From: Apostichopus japonicus
Taxonomy: Eukaryota > Echinodermata > Holothuroidea > Aspidochirotida > Stichopodidae
DNA length: 64,000 nt
Assembly (NCBI RefSeq): GCF_037975245.1
Contig: NC_092577.1
Location: forward strand, 802,001 to 866,000
Reading direction: 5' to 3'
The number at the start of each line of letters is the position of its first letter. Positions within the stretch are counted from its first letter, which is position 1. Below the pieces are notes generated by a model. That model made no database searches. It was not told where the DNA came from and saw only the letters and a list, made by a program, of their open reading frames with translations. This document shows, in pieces, positions 52,301 to 63,606 of the stretch. Made by a program: the position numbers and the translations under genes.

Positions 52301-55300
52301 AATAATTGCTAATGGATATGTAAACAAAACAATAGATACAATAATTTGTTGAGTCTGATTCAAATTATCTAAGGCAGGTCATATACAATGATCATGCAAT
52401 CATCATGCAAAAGTCATACACTTCATGCATGCCGTCTATAATAAATACTTCATCAAGTAGGAAATTTGTAATTTAGTTGCTTCCTTGGACAAATAATAGG
52501 CGAGGAGATGGGGGGGGTGGGGATAGAAGGAGGTAAATGACACAGTCACTTCGTTTTTACTTCTAGTCAAGTGTATTTGCATTCATGGAGGACTTATTTT
52601 TAACATTTCGGACACTTTTTTATGTTTGTGCAAGCGAAAAAATACTTGGAAAATAAGATATTTTTTCTTCATTTTATATGCTGATATGTTAAATTTTGAA
52701 AATAAAGTTATTTCCCCGTTGTGAATTTATAACATTATTCGTCTGATTATAGAATGAAACGTGCCGCATCAAATTACATTCATCCTGCGCATTTTACGAA
52801 ACCCGTCCAAAGAAACCAAACATCAGGGCTTATAACTGAACGGCACTATAAGCACTCAAATAGATCCCCGCAAGAAACAAATACAACTATTAACCCTCCA
52901 CCCCCCCCCTCCTCACTTACCACCCGTACCATTCAACAAACCAATTCTACAAAACCACAAATGTGTTATGTCTTGATGATCTCAGAAACATGAAGATTCT
53001 GCTGGATAAGTTTATTATATTAATTTAAATTTCACAATAATATTTATAAATGTTTAGCGCCACTACTACAGCCCTCAAATAGTCAAGGTCGTTTTACAAC
53101 CATGGGGCAAGAATACATACACTGCAGTCAATCAATCAAACATGAAGAACATGTCAGAAGTTACATTATGTCACGATGTGTATATTTTTTTCTAACAAAT
53201 ATATTAATATATATAAAAAGTATATCGCCCAACTTTGTTATGCCGACAACATATCGCGGTACTTTAAATGGGTTTTTAAGATCCGGACTTGGTTACTTCA
53301 AGTTGTTATCACCATCCATCATCGGAAGATCGTTTGCTAAGTTAGACTTTACATAACCTTTAGACCACTTCGAGAAAATGAGACAGAGGACCTAAAACAG
53401 GGTCACATTAGAGATTCGTGATTCTACTTGTGGCGTTATACAAATATTTATTCTCACCTTCATTGAGCCAAACTTATAAGTACGAATAGGTGGAAAGTGA
53501 CTGATATGGGTACGGTTAGACCCAGGGGAGGGACAGAGGGCTAGTTCTAAATTTGGTGAATGGGGGTAATAACACTCACAACAGGTTTTATGACTGTCTC
53601 GACAGTGTATATATGACAGTTAACTCTAGATCGACCCATTAGGCTTTTACGGACCTAATTCGTTTCTGTGGACCCCATGTGGACCCCATACGGATCCCCT
53701 ACGGGCCCCCTCCTCACGCACCCAAATCTGTTACAGGACTCCACAGAAGGATAGCTCTAACATTTTAATAAACACTTTTTCTTAAATCCATCAGTGGATC
53801 TCGTGGAACACACTGAGAGTTTGTAAATGAAGAGAGCAACGATAGTGCAGTTATTCTTTTACCAACTTTTAACCCTTTTTTCAATATAAATTACCCACAA
53901 TAGTTGACAAGGTGGAAAGTCACCATCAATAGAAGCAGTTAATAAAAGTTAACATTGATACGCGTCGTAAAACAAAATTCACCCTCCAATTCTTCCCCTC
54001 CCCTCTCCCAACTACTTCCATGACTCATTTTATTCCTGCGTACAGAAAGTATACTAAGGTCGAATGTGGTAACAAGGCGAGCAATACCTATTTTATGCCA
54101 TTTTGATCCAGTAACTTAATAAACTAAATTTTTATGAGCTTGGAGAATTTAAAGGCATTAAAGACTCGCCCCAAACCGCGTGCCGCCCTGTGAAAAAGTT
54201 AACTTTCCGTTACTTGCAAGTGAAGTTTTCTCTTGTCGCGTGACATCCTCTTAAGGGAAAAGCCCCCTTTTCAAGTTTATTGTCCTGTTTGGACCAGTTA
54301 TTTATCAAACCTGTCATTAGAACCCTGGAAGTTCAATATAGATAACAATAAAGAAAATATCGCCAGTCTGAAGCCTCATTCATCATAATAAAGACTGACA
54401 TGTCCAGTGAATACCTCCAAAAGAGATTTGAAAAAAAAACTTATCCACTTTATAAAACTAGGCTTTATTTGTTATCAGTAGTTCTTGCAAATACAGTTCG
54501 GTAGGTTTGAAGTATAGCCAAGTCAGAAATACACAAGCTGAAGAGGAATATCAATATAGGCGAGATGGGCATGATAAAGTGTTATTCCGTTTGGCGGTCA
54601 ATATAACTCTAATAATACTAGAAAAGGGAAAAGGAAATATTCCGCAGCTCAATATTATATCAATATAGGTCAAGATATGGTTGATTAGCTGTAGCTTTGT
54701 TTTTACTGGCTTATCTTCAACTACTCCAGGAAGTATTTAACATATGCAATGTTATCATAGTAGAGCTTCTTCAAGCGTTAAAGCCTTCTGTGGTAGTCTT
54801 TATGCTACTGTATCTTTCAAAAGTTTGGAATGTTTGCCTGTAGCTATTAATTTTCCTCTGTATTAAGCAATTAATGAAAATGTATTTTATTGAAGGATAT
54901 ATTTCCATAATCTTCCTCACTTTGTGTATAAGTATAATTTAAATATTCCATGGCAGAAAACAAGAGAGTTTTACAATGTTGTGACTATTTTCAATCTTAA
55001 CAACGTAGCTTTATCAGCGGCGGTTGCCTCGTCCTCTGCTGGGGCATAAATGATAGATTTTGCCGATGGTTACTTTGGTTGATATGGTATCAGTGGTGGG
55101 ATATCCTAGTAAACTCCTTAACAAAATATTCATATCTACTATTGTTGTTTTTATATTCCAATAGATATATGCGATACTTTTTTCGGACGGAGACTTTGCA
55201 TCAGATGGTGTCAGCGGTGGGGATATTTTAGTAAACACCATAACAATGTAGCCATATCTACTATTGTCTTTTATATTCCAATAAATTAATGGGATATTTT

Positions 55301-58300
55301 CTGCGGACGGAGACTTTGCATCAGATGGTGTCAGCGGTGGGGATATTTTAGTAAACACCTTAACAATGTAGCCATGTTTACTATTGTGTTTTATACCGAT
55401 AGACTAATGGGAGACTTTGCATAAGATGGTGTCAGCGGTGGGGATATTGTAGTAAACACCATAACAATGTAGTCATATTTACTATTGGTTTTTATATTCC
55501 AATAGATTAATGGGATACTTTCTGCGGACGGAGACTTTGCATCAGATGGTGTCAGCGGTGGGGGAAGTGGTGGCAGCATCAACATCCAAACGAAGAAGAT
55601 TAATGGGTCTGGTCTCATTTCCGCAACCGGTGGAAGATCATCGAGTACAGGAGGTGGGGGTGGATCTGGCGGACGTATCTCCATCCGGGCACCTACGAAT
55701 ACCTTCCAAGGCAACACTAGGGCATACGGTGGATACATCACAGGTAAAAGTAAAACATAAATAAACAAGCAACTCAAACATCCAATAAACGGAATAGAAT
55801 GTTTATCTTAGGACGGTGACGGTTGCAAAGACTAATCGTCCGCACCCCCCCCCCTCCTTAATAAAAAGAAATGAAGAAACAATAATGTACCAGGGTAAAT
55901 TTACCATATGTAAGAAACTGCATTATATAACGGTTTTATTGTTTGAACAATATGGTAAAACAGGCTTGTATCAGGCACATTGTGTTTATGTTACAATTCC
56001 GGAAAGCTCTCATGAAGTTGTTATTGTTGTTAATGTTGTTTGTGTTTATTCATAGGTCAATTGGTGACCCTGTCCGACCCTGCTCCCTATTCTCCGTCTA
56101 GAATCTCATCAGGCCAATATCAATCAGTGACGTTTACGAGTGCGAAACCACTATATGCTATTTCCATCAAAGGATGTGCTTCGTATAACGAATGCAGATA
56201 CAATAAAAACAACAGACCGCAGTACGTACAGTCGTATTATTTACGAGTTGATGACGGGTCTGGTGTATACAAAGACTACAAGGTAGGCTTAAAGGAGCAA
56301 TCGGGGTATCAAAATAGTGAAAATAAAACAGAAAGTGGATCTCACATCCATCTCGTTCCCGCTTCATCGCCCTCAGTTTCATCCTACCTTCGTTTCATTA
56401 CACTTTCTAATATCAAATTCCTTTCCCACTGAAGGAGGGGAGGGAGTGGAAGGATCGGAACAAGGAATACGCCAGTGGGTTTGAAGAAATCTTTTCGCCT
56501 CGTTCTTTATTCATCCAACCATATAATTATCTTTCCTTTTTTATTTAAAATAAGATATCTTCCATTAATTACTATACTTTTGAAGAGAAAAAAATGCCGA
56601 TTTTGTTTTCTTCAAATTTGCATCTTTTGTCGAATGTTGTATCGAATGCAGCCGGGTTGCGGATTTGTGGTCACTGACTATCCCCAAGCAGTGGAATCAT
56701 TATTGTGTTGATGAGAATGACAGTCTAACTCAGTCGGCAGAGCACAGGAAACATATTTCATTTTTCTTTCAAATGTTTGAAGGCTTATTAGCAGGGGGCT
56801 CGGAGCAAGGTGTGGTTGAAACGTTTTGAAAGTAGCTCCTTTTTATAAATAATAAATATCCATTTTTGGTGAAAAACGTACCACCTTTGATATTCAGTTT
56901 GTAAGTAAAAAGTGTCTTTTCTTATTCAAAAAGTACCTTCTTGTTGAAAAATTAATTAAAAATATAATTAGAAGAGTCAATTTGTCTTTCCATAAAGGAA
57001 ACAACAATGTATTTAAAAAATAGGTTTCGAGAAACCTACCCCTCCTCCCCCCCCCCCAACTGCCCCTCGAAGTATATGCGTGCCTTACCTTTTAGATTGA
57101 ACCCTCTTTCGCTGCCCTGTTTATCAGTCCGGATAGAGTTCTTGATTTAATTACAGCAATATAATTTTGAAATATCTATTCACAGGAAACTCCTTTAGGT
57201 CCAAGAGTGTACTTCAGCGCCAATAGCGATGGTGTTACCACGGTTACAAACTACTTTCAAGCTCCAATAACAGTAAAGAGATTACTGATTGTTCCACACT
57301 CATACTACAAATATAAATACATGGACGTAAACTTACTCGGAGTCGCTGGAGGATCCACGGGTAAGAGGAATTGCTGCTATTTCTTGTCGATTACTTCTTG
57401 ATGAGTTCGAAATTTGAAGTGGTTTGTAAATCGAAACAAAATATGTCAAAACAATCCAACAACTAAGAACTAATTTGTATGTAAGTTAAAGAATAAGTTT
57501 CTCGATATTAGATCTCTTTAATTGACAATCTCAATGAACTAATTTATATGTAAGTTAAAGATTAAGGTTCTCGATATCAAATCTCTTTAATCGACACTCT
57601 TCAAGGACTATGTAAGCAACATCGTGACTAAAACTGACGATTTACATAAATTTTCATACATGTTTGTTAATCATTTCAGATGCCTGTTGGGGAAGCGACA
57701 CAGAAGGTACCGTACATAAATCTGTTTTACTAGCACAGTTTGAACGGGAAGACATTGGGGCCAAACTTGAGAACAACTTTAACAGAGAATTTTTTTGTGT
57801 TGAAATGGCGGGGGTGATGGGGTCCAGATTAGGAATTAAAGGGCCGCGGAATTGACACATTTATGCATAAATGTCTTAAATCTGACAAATGGTTTTCGAA
57901 AGGTTCATTTACCCAACAATAGCATAAAATGTAGGAGGACAAGGATACATTTTAGGGAACAGAACTCGTTTAATTTCTTTTTCGTAAGGAAGCAAAGATG
58001 AATAGCTTTCTATTTTGTTGGGTACACCCACACAGTAAACAATTGAAAACGACTTTATCAAGTATACTGTTTTTCAATTCTGAAAGGAAGCCTAACGTTA
58101 GGCCTTTCTGCACATCACTCAACGTAACGTAGATGGAGATGATTCCCAGTTCATGCGAAATTGCATAGCTTGTCATTCACCGTTTAGCTTGCCTTGACTG
58201 AGGAAATGGTTGGTTAAACGCAAAGTCTTAATCTATAGACACAATTAAGCGCATTGTGCTTCGACTGTCATAGTGAAAGTTCTTGGAATGAGGCAATGCT

Positions 58301-61300
58301 ATTGTACTCCTTAAGAAAGAGATGGTGATACTGATAGTGATACGAATTGTACTACTAAAACTACTACTAGGCTATATGCCTAGTACTAGTAGTAGTAGGC
58401 TACTGTAGGCCTTGGCTAATCCCTGATAAGTGATAGTACCAGTAGTACGTGTTAGGCCTAGGCCAGGCTACATTGAGGCTGTAGGAGCCTAGCTAGTCTA
58501 GGCCAGCCTACTCTGGCTATTCCACAGGCGCTGTCAACGTATGTAACACAGTATCTGGTCCAGTTTTATAATTTATAAAGAAATATTGTGCTGCACACTT
58601 TGGAAGTGCCTTTGTGCTAGCCTAGTACTAGTAGTACTTATATAAAAAAGTTTGATAGTCATGTGACTGAGGCTAACAGAGTCTAACCACTAACCCAGTA
58701 GTGTGCCCTTTGCTCATGGCTTGAAGAAAACAGAACCACATGCATCATGTAACCAGGAAAAACTGAACTGTGACATTTTATGAAACATTTTATGGAACAA
58801 TTATAAACTTCTGAAGAGAAATGTTCCAAAACATTTCACCACACTGGAGCTTAGGAGGTTACGTGGGGACTTGATCCAGGTTTTCAAGATTACATACGTT
58901 TACAGGAGGTCTCTGTTGAAAGAGACCTAGGTATCTACATTGACTCGTCTCTGCAACCTTCCAAACATTGTCTTGAAGCTGCTAAAAGAGGTAATAGGGT
59001 TTTAGGTATGATCAAGAGGAACTTCAGTTTTCTGAAAGAGGACATCGTAGTTAGGCTTTATAAGCAGTTGGTTAGGCCTCATCTGGAGTATGCTGTGCAG
59101 GCTTGGAACCCTTATTTTGCTAAGGATAAGGAAGTACTTGAAAAGGTCCAGAGGAGGGCTACTAGGATGATTAGTTCCTTAAAGAGGGTTCCTTATTATA
59201 GGCGGTTACAACTGTTGAATCTCACCACACTGGAGCTTAGGAGGTTACGTGGGGACTTGATCCAGGTTTTCAAGATTGTGTATGGTTTCGACAATTTATC
59301 CTTTACCGACTTTTTCATGTTTGCAAACAGTAGTTGTACTAGAGGTCATTGTCTTAAACTTCAAAAGTCGCATAGTAGGATTAATATTCGGCATAACTTT
59401 TTTTCTAATAGGGTTGTGAATGAGTGGAATAGTTTGCCTGAGAAAGTTGTACTTGCAAGTAGTGTCAATGGGTTTAAGAATGCTTTGGACAAGCACTTTA
59501 AGCATTGTAATCGGGTCTGAGTGTTTGTGTCTTCAGTTTTTTTCCCTCTCTTTATAGGGTCCTTGATGGGGACTTAAGTGTCCCTCCTGATCCTTTTTTC
59601 TACTAAACTAAACTAAACTAAACTAAAATGACATATACCATCCAAATTATAAGGAATAGCATACCTTCCCAAAAAAATATATGACTCAAAAGACTGTTTT
59701 ATTTCATTCTACGTCACAGTTATTCCAGAAGTTGGAGGACCAGGAACAGTATATTTGGGGTCAGAAGAGACAGGTGGTGATCTCATTATTGACAATGGAG
59801 GACAGCAAACAGCTGTAAGTTGCTATGGATACAAGGGAGATTCAGAAACAGGACTTGGGAAACTGTCGAAATAAATTCAGTATGGTAGAAACAAGGAATA
59901 CACTAAGTTGTCCATGAAGCAGCTCTTTAAGGTGCTATGAAATGAGGGAGGTTAGAAAGATGATTTGTGGAACTATAAAACAATATTCAACATGGTAGCA
60001 ACAAGTTTACACACAAAGTGGTTAATGAGGGACGTAAAAAGGAGCGGCGTTTGCGAAGATGGTTTAACTGTAGAATTAAAATCTATACTGTACAGTCATG
60101 GCAAGGATATACACAAAGTCTTAAATTAAGCAGCAACAGATGCGATGCGAAGGAGGGAGATATGGAAAGGATTTGAGGGAACCCCTGCAATAAATCTGGG
60201 ATTGGAGATATAAGGTGGTACAGAGGGCTCTCTTTATGAAAAGTTAGAGACATTGAGAAACAAATTTACACTAGGGCTGAAAGCACTTGCTGATCTCTTG
60301 TAAATGCAGTATGCTAGGTAGATCTTGCAGGACAAAGAAGGTTGAGAAAACTACAGGATGTTCATTTGTTCTAATTAAGGGGGGGGGGGGCAGGAGTGGA
60401 TTTCATGGAAAAGTCCTTTCAATTCCTAGCAAGTTGCCTATAGATGTAGTTAATGAATTAATCACAAGGAGATAATATGCCAATAACTCTTGTGTGATTC
60501 CACTCTCAATTGTTCTACAGCTATATTAATACTTGAAGTCTGAGTAAGCCCCTCATCATGTGCAGAAATAAATTGGATTATTTCAGTTATTCTATTTATT
60601 GTTTTTGCCCTTTTCTTCAATTTGGGATGGTCAGGGGAATCGACTGGATGTTGGGTGTCATCTGGCATCTGTAAGGTTACTGAACAAGTTAGAAGACTCC
60701 CTACTAGAAGACATGGTTATAATTGTTTGGAAGTTTATGGACAATAACACCGTTCAGGTGACATTCTGATTTTCTTTCCATGTTTATCTTGTCTTCTAAC
60801 AGCCAAAGAGAAATGCTGACTGTTCACAGTTTTTCATGGAAGATTCTGGTGCAGCAGCTTGGATTCCTGCTGGAACTAACACAGAATTTCAAAGAATCAC
60901 TTTCAGAGCCCCATCCCACCTAGTGGTAGCAGGGACTACAATCGTTACCACGGTTACCGGTCAGCTTCCATCGTACCTGCATATTCATTCTCAAGGTAGT
61001 CTCACCCTCAATGAAACACTCAATATTCCAACCTACGTTGATGGAATCTTTGACCTCCCAGGGAAGAGTGTCACCATCTCTCAATCTTTAAGAGTCTGGG
61101 GAACTGTTTCATCCCATCTCGATGCTGGTATTGTCTTCAGTGGAGATCTACTGCAGCTGTTTCCCGATGAAACCTTGCAAGTAAACCAGATACTAAGCTT
61201 GAGGGCACTGGACATTGGTGCAAATGCTGCTGTGGTCTTGGACAAGTCTGACCAATCCACCCACTGTGGGTACGCCCTGGATATCCATGGAGGGCAGGAG

Positions 61301-63606
61301 GGTTCCATTACCATGGGAGCAGGGTCCTCCTTGATGGTAGCTTGCCTGGTGACCATAGATGCAGACTCTGTCAACCTTCATGATGCTATATTTGATCAAG
61401 TGGGACATGAGTCTAACTCCTTCGCAGAGCCATCGCTGATCAGAACACCAAATTTAGTCATCTCTGGGGATGTATCAACTGGATTGGTAAAATTAGAAGG
61501 CGTGGATGACTTCAGTGTGAGTGCATCTGGTGATTTAACCTTTGAACCCTTTCATAATAACTTCACCGTGGCAACGGTAAGTTCAGCAGGTATTGTACAG
61601 AGCACATTACCATTGAGTGTGGTCAGTGAACTATTTGAGATTACTGGGGGCCAGTTTATCTGGCCTGGGTCTGCTAGTTCTTCCTTCAATGCACAAACTG
61701 CTCAAATCAATGGCGCATTTAAACCTGGTGCTGTCGTTTCAAGCAGTGATGGGTTTCATGACTTTGTAGTCGGCAGTCAGGGGAACGTAGTGATGAACTT
61801 GTTGACAGATTTCAAAACAGATCGGTTTTATATGAGTGGTACCATGGCAGTGAATCAAGATGTAGTCTTCACAGGCTCGTCAAGTGAAAGGATAAACACG
61901 TTCACCACAGGTGAGAACAGCGAGCTAAGTTTGGTCAAAACTGAATCTGATGCTCCTTGTCAAATACATGCAGACAATGTTACCATCGATGGTCACTTCG
62001 AGGCTGGTCCTTTGGACATCGGAGTTGGCTTCATCTCACTCAGGGTCGGAGGTCATCTTGTGTTCGAACCTGTGGAGGAGCTACAGATACACGAAGTTGT
62101 CGTTTCTGGTTGGTTTGAGTCGCAGAGTCACATGTCTTTGGGTCACAAGAATGACACGGACCAAACTATCTTCCAAACCACACCAGGCAGTACGGTAATT
62201 CTGAACAGTAACAGCAGTCATAACCTAAATGGATTGACACATTCTCAACTCAGTTTGATTTCATTGGAAGTTGGAGGAACCTTTACTGGCAGTGATGTGG
62301 AGTTTACTTTTCCAATGAATTCAGTGTTGGTGACTGAATCTGGAAATCTTCAATTTACATCTGTCGGTTAGTTGAACTCGATTCTATGTTTGAAGTGTCA
62401 ATTCGGTTTATTGAAGTTGCATTGAACTAGATTGGTGGTGGATAAAGGGGGGCGAGGGGGAGAGGGAGGGGGGAGATGAGTGCTTTCCAATGAATGTTTA
62501 ATTATGTAATATGAAATCAAAGTACAAGAAAGGATGAATGGGAGTTTTGAATGTAAATGTCTATAGGATAGAGGTGTAGGCTGCAGTGTTTAATATTTTT
62601 GGAACAAATCAAATCAAGAAACGATTAATGTAGTTGTCTTCATCCAAGATCATAAACTGAATAAAAATCTGGCCTCTTAATTGTTATAATGACTATTAAT
62701 TAAAGGTGCCAGGTTAGAATAGTATTTTACTGTATATGAATATTCTTGCAACTGAATACTTGTAGAGAGAGTACTTGTAGAGAGTAAAGAGTTGTAGTTT
62801 TTGTTACATTACAGACACCATTAGACTATTTTGAGTGATTCTGACTTCCGTCTTTAATACAATCCTTTTTGGAAGTTTCTTGTCTGAAGGCTAGATTCAT
62901 TTTCTTCTCGATTTCACAGGTTTCATCCAAGCAAATTCCTTCACCGTCAATGGCATCTTCACCGCATGGAACAACATCATCCTGTTTGGCAGTTACCGAC
63001 CACGGGAAGGAGATTTAACGATTGGGCCCTTGGGACAGATGACTCTAGATGCCTCATCTCAGGGTGATAAATTGTGGGTGAAAACATCGTACCTCTACCC
63101 ACTTCATCTAGAGTGTAACGGTCGATTCATGGCCGGTTTACTATCTGTGGATTTACCCGAGGGATACTTCGCTCTGTTCGATAGGGATGGCTTTAGGACT
63201 TATGATGCCCTCGATGATGGTAACTCAACAATGGTTGGTATACTTGGATTAGATGACTTCAAGAAGTTCTTGGAATTAAACATCTCTGGGAGCTTTGAAT
63301 TTGAAGCTGCCAGTGATCTTGATGTGGTCACCATCGATATCTCTGGCCGGATGGAAAGTTACGGCCCAGTCACGATTGGCGTTGCTACCGAAGACTCCCC
63401 GACAACGATTACTACGACAACCGGAAGTCATGTGGAGCTTAACAGCCTCAACAGGTCTGTTGGTCCTTCAGGGCTAGGACATTCGGAAATTTATGCAACT
63501 GTGTTTACTGTCGGGGGAACTTTCGTGGGTAGAGAATTACATTTTCCAGAAGCTCTTGTGTCGGTTACTGTGACAGAAACAGGACACTTGAGCATGACTT
63601 CAGTGG
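45955..63606 (+). CDS. Large modular secreted protein, exons 1-9, 3' end beyond the window
   Basis: Nine exons join in frame with GT-AG borders: 45955-46303, 51070-51239, 55506-55743, 56056-56282, 57186-57360, 57680-57706, 59720-59814, 60803-62366 and 62920-63606. Junction phases are 1,0,1,0,1,1,0,1,1. They give 1177 residues and remain open. Order: signal peptide (1-33, ends TLA before QC), strand-rich N-terminus (34-95), glycine-rich segment (97-240), F5/8C-like segment (253-386), GGPGTVYL motif (about 400), then long beta-strand-rich repeats (428 onward). Many N-glycosylation sequons (NST, NLT, NET, NFT, NVT) fit an extracellular product. Likely role is matrix or cell-surface adhesion; this is inference. 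I do not recognise a named orthologue. The ATG at 45955 is chosen because it opens the signal peptide and an in-frame stop lies upstream. A non-coding first exon ending near 45746 (AACAG then GTAATT) is possible. Confidence 0.87.
48100..48455 (-). mobile_element. Palindromic (foldback) element, full copy
   Basis: Inverted copy of 12600-12895 with both arms kept: GGGGTTAATCAACGG at 48279 and CCGTTGATTAACCCC ending near 48445, about 36-bp arms around a ~95-bp GC-rich loop. The phrase GTGAGTAACGCACG appears also near 48160, outside the hairpin, so the element carries three copies of this motif. Confidence 0.82.
48909..50892. mobile_element. Outer hAT-like element with AAGTCTC repeats, 8-bp TSD
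   Basis: Ends CAGAGTTGTC...GACTT and AAGTC...CCCCAACTCTG are inverted repeats; ATACTGAC flanks both sides (48901-48908 and 50893-50900). The body is made of CAAGTCTCAAGTCAAGTCTC-type tandem repeats (48930-49105 and 50690-50870). A second element is inserted at 49365-50616, so the original length was about 720 bp. Confidence 0.87.
49365..50616. mobile_element. Inner hAT-like element, 1252 bp, 8-bp TSD, nested
   Basis: Ends CAGGGCCGTCTTAA and TTAAGACGGCCCTG are perfect 14-bp inverted repeats. CGTACACG flanks it at 49357-49364 and 50617-50624. GGGCCC-rich stretches lie at both ends. The interior has no long open frame; degraded coding traces are possible but I cannot show them. Confidence 0.88.
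51070..51239 (+). CDS. Exon 2: glycine-rich segment
   Basis: Residues 117-173, SYGGRGGHSAG... to GGGVIIIMNALSVE. Gly/Pro/Ser-rich with a hydrophobic strand before the junction. Acceptor CCTAG, donor GTTTGT (non-consensus at positions 3-4); phase 1 in, 0 out. Confidence 0.82.
51240..55505. other. Intron 2, 4.3 kb
   Basis: Mostly AT-rich and featureless, with poly-G or poly-C runs at 52270 and 52905. The last 420 bp is a tandem duplication that includes the 5' end of exon 3. Confidence 0.7.
55085..55570. repeat. 120-bp tandem repeat overlapping the start of exon 3
   Basis: Four copies (breaks near 55201, 55321 and 55420) each hold TTTATATTCCAATAGAT (the exon 3 acceptor) and GGACGGAGACTTTGCA, GATGGTGTCAGCGGTGG from exon 3. 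Copy two has AATAAATT so loses its AG; copy three lacks about 20 bp. The final copy runs into the real exon. Confidence 0.9.
55506..55743 (+). CDS. Exon 3: glycine-rich module
   Basis: Residues 174-253 read INGILSADGDFASDG, then GGGSGGSINIQTKKI, and GGGGGSGGRISIRAP, ending RAYGGYIT. Two GGSGG-(S/R)-I-x-I motifs alternate with short beta strands, as in Gly-rich extracellular modules. Phase 0 in, 1 out. Confidence 0.85.
56056..56282 (+). CDS. Exon 4: first part of F5/8C-like domain
   Basis: Residues 253-328. QYQSVTFTSAKPLYAISIKG followed by YVQSYYLRVDDGSGVYKDYK matches the pattern of the central discoidin strands (R-I-x-x-x-G, then Y-V-x-S-F-x-V-x-Y-S-D-D-G). Typical N-terminal Cys and W are missing, so the domain looks shortened. 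Phase 1 in, 0 out; donor GTAGGC. Confidence 0.75.
57186..57360 (+). CDS. Exon 5: second part of F5/8C-like domain
   Basis: Residues 329-386. VYFSANSDGVTTVTNYFQAP, then ITVKRLLIVPHSYY and MDVNLLGV match the F5/8C ending (F-x-G-N-x-D, P-I-x-A-R-Y-V-R-I-x-P, L-R-V-E-L-x-G). The usual final Cys may be the one in exon 6 (DACWG). Phase 0 in, 1 out. Confidence 0.78.
57361..57679. other. Intron 5, with a ~66-bp tandem duplication
   Basis: ATGTAAGTTAAAGA and TCTCGATAT, AATCTCTTTAAT blocks are present twice (57480-57540 and 57548-57600). Confidence 0.65.
57680..57706 (+). CDS. Exon 6: 27-nt microexon
   Basis: Nine codons, DACWGSDTE, phase 1 on both sides, so it can be included or skipped without changing the frame. 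Acceptor TTTCAG, donor GTACCG (weak). Supplies one Cys after the F5/8C-like segment. Confidence 0.6.
57707..59719. other. Intron 6, 2.0 kb
   Basis: Contains a TAGGCC/CTAGTA-rich stretch (58365-58520) and the CR1/L2-like retrotransposon remnant at 58842-59630. Confidence 0.7.
58842..59630 (+). pseudogene. 5'-truncated CR1/L2-type non-LTR retrotransposon, reverse-transcriptase C-terminus
   Basis: A frame open from 58903 to 59520 encodes the C-terminal end of a non-LTR reverse transcriptase: VSVERDLGI...LGMIKRNF, then LVRPHLEYAVQAWNPY, LEKVQRRATRMI, LRRLRGDLIQVFKI and the end region NEWNSLP. This is the thumb and downstream segment, without the FADD catalytic domain or an endonuclease, so it cannot move alone. 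The 3' UTR ends in (ACTAA)n at 59600-59628, typical of CR1/L2 tails. A 55-bp piece (58842-58895) that belongs downstream at 59223-59277 is duplicated before it. It lies inside intron 6 and shares its strand. Confidence 0.88.
59720..59814 (+). CDS. Exon 7: GGPGTVYL motif exon
   Basis: Residues 396-427, IPEVGGPGTVYLGSEETGG then DLIIDNGGQQTA. The GGPGTVYL...IIDNGGQ string completes the Gly-rich module of exons 2-3. Phase 1 in, 0 out; donor GTAAGT. Confidence 0.82.
59815..60802. other. Intron 7, nothing recognised
   Basis: A poly-G run near 60382; no other feature. Confidence 0.5.
60803..62366 (+). CDS. Exon 8: long beta-strand-rich segment
   Basis: A 1564-nt exon, residues 428-948, without a stop. 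Short alternating hydrophobic strands separated by Gly/Asp/Asn turns (LRVWG, LHIHSQGSLTL, ISLRVGGHLVFEP, VVVSGWFE) suggest a beta-solenoid-like fold, which is inference. Only a few Cys (near residues 434, 572, 594, 801). Many sequons. The end, SLEVGGTF...VLVTESGNLQFTSVG, is matched by the end of exon 9. Phase 0 in, 1 out. Confidence 0.87.
62367..62919. other. Intron 8
   Basis: G-rich purine tract at 62445-62475, then AT-rich sequence. Donor GTTAGT, acceptor TTTCACAG. Confidence 0.7.
62920..63606 (+). CDS. Exon 9: repeated beta-rich module (phase 1-1)
   Basis: A 687-nt exon, residues 949-1177, starting FIQANSFTVNGIFTAW and ending VTVTETGHLSMTSVG. Its C-terminal ~65 residues resemble those of exon 8: TTTGSHVELNS, GHSEI, VGGTFVG. 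Symmetric phase 1 borders make it a shufflable module. The donor is GTAAGA at 63607. Confidence 0.86.

Noticed and set aside
59008-59520. A host gene of 170 codons
   Set aside because: It has reverse-transcriptase C-terminal motifs and an (ACTAA)n tail, so it is a 5'-truncated retrotransposon in an intron.
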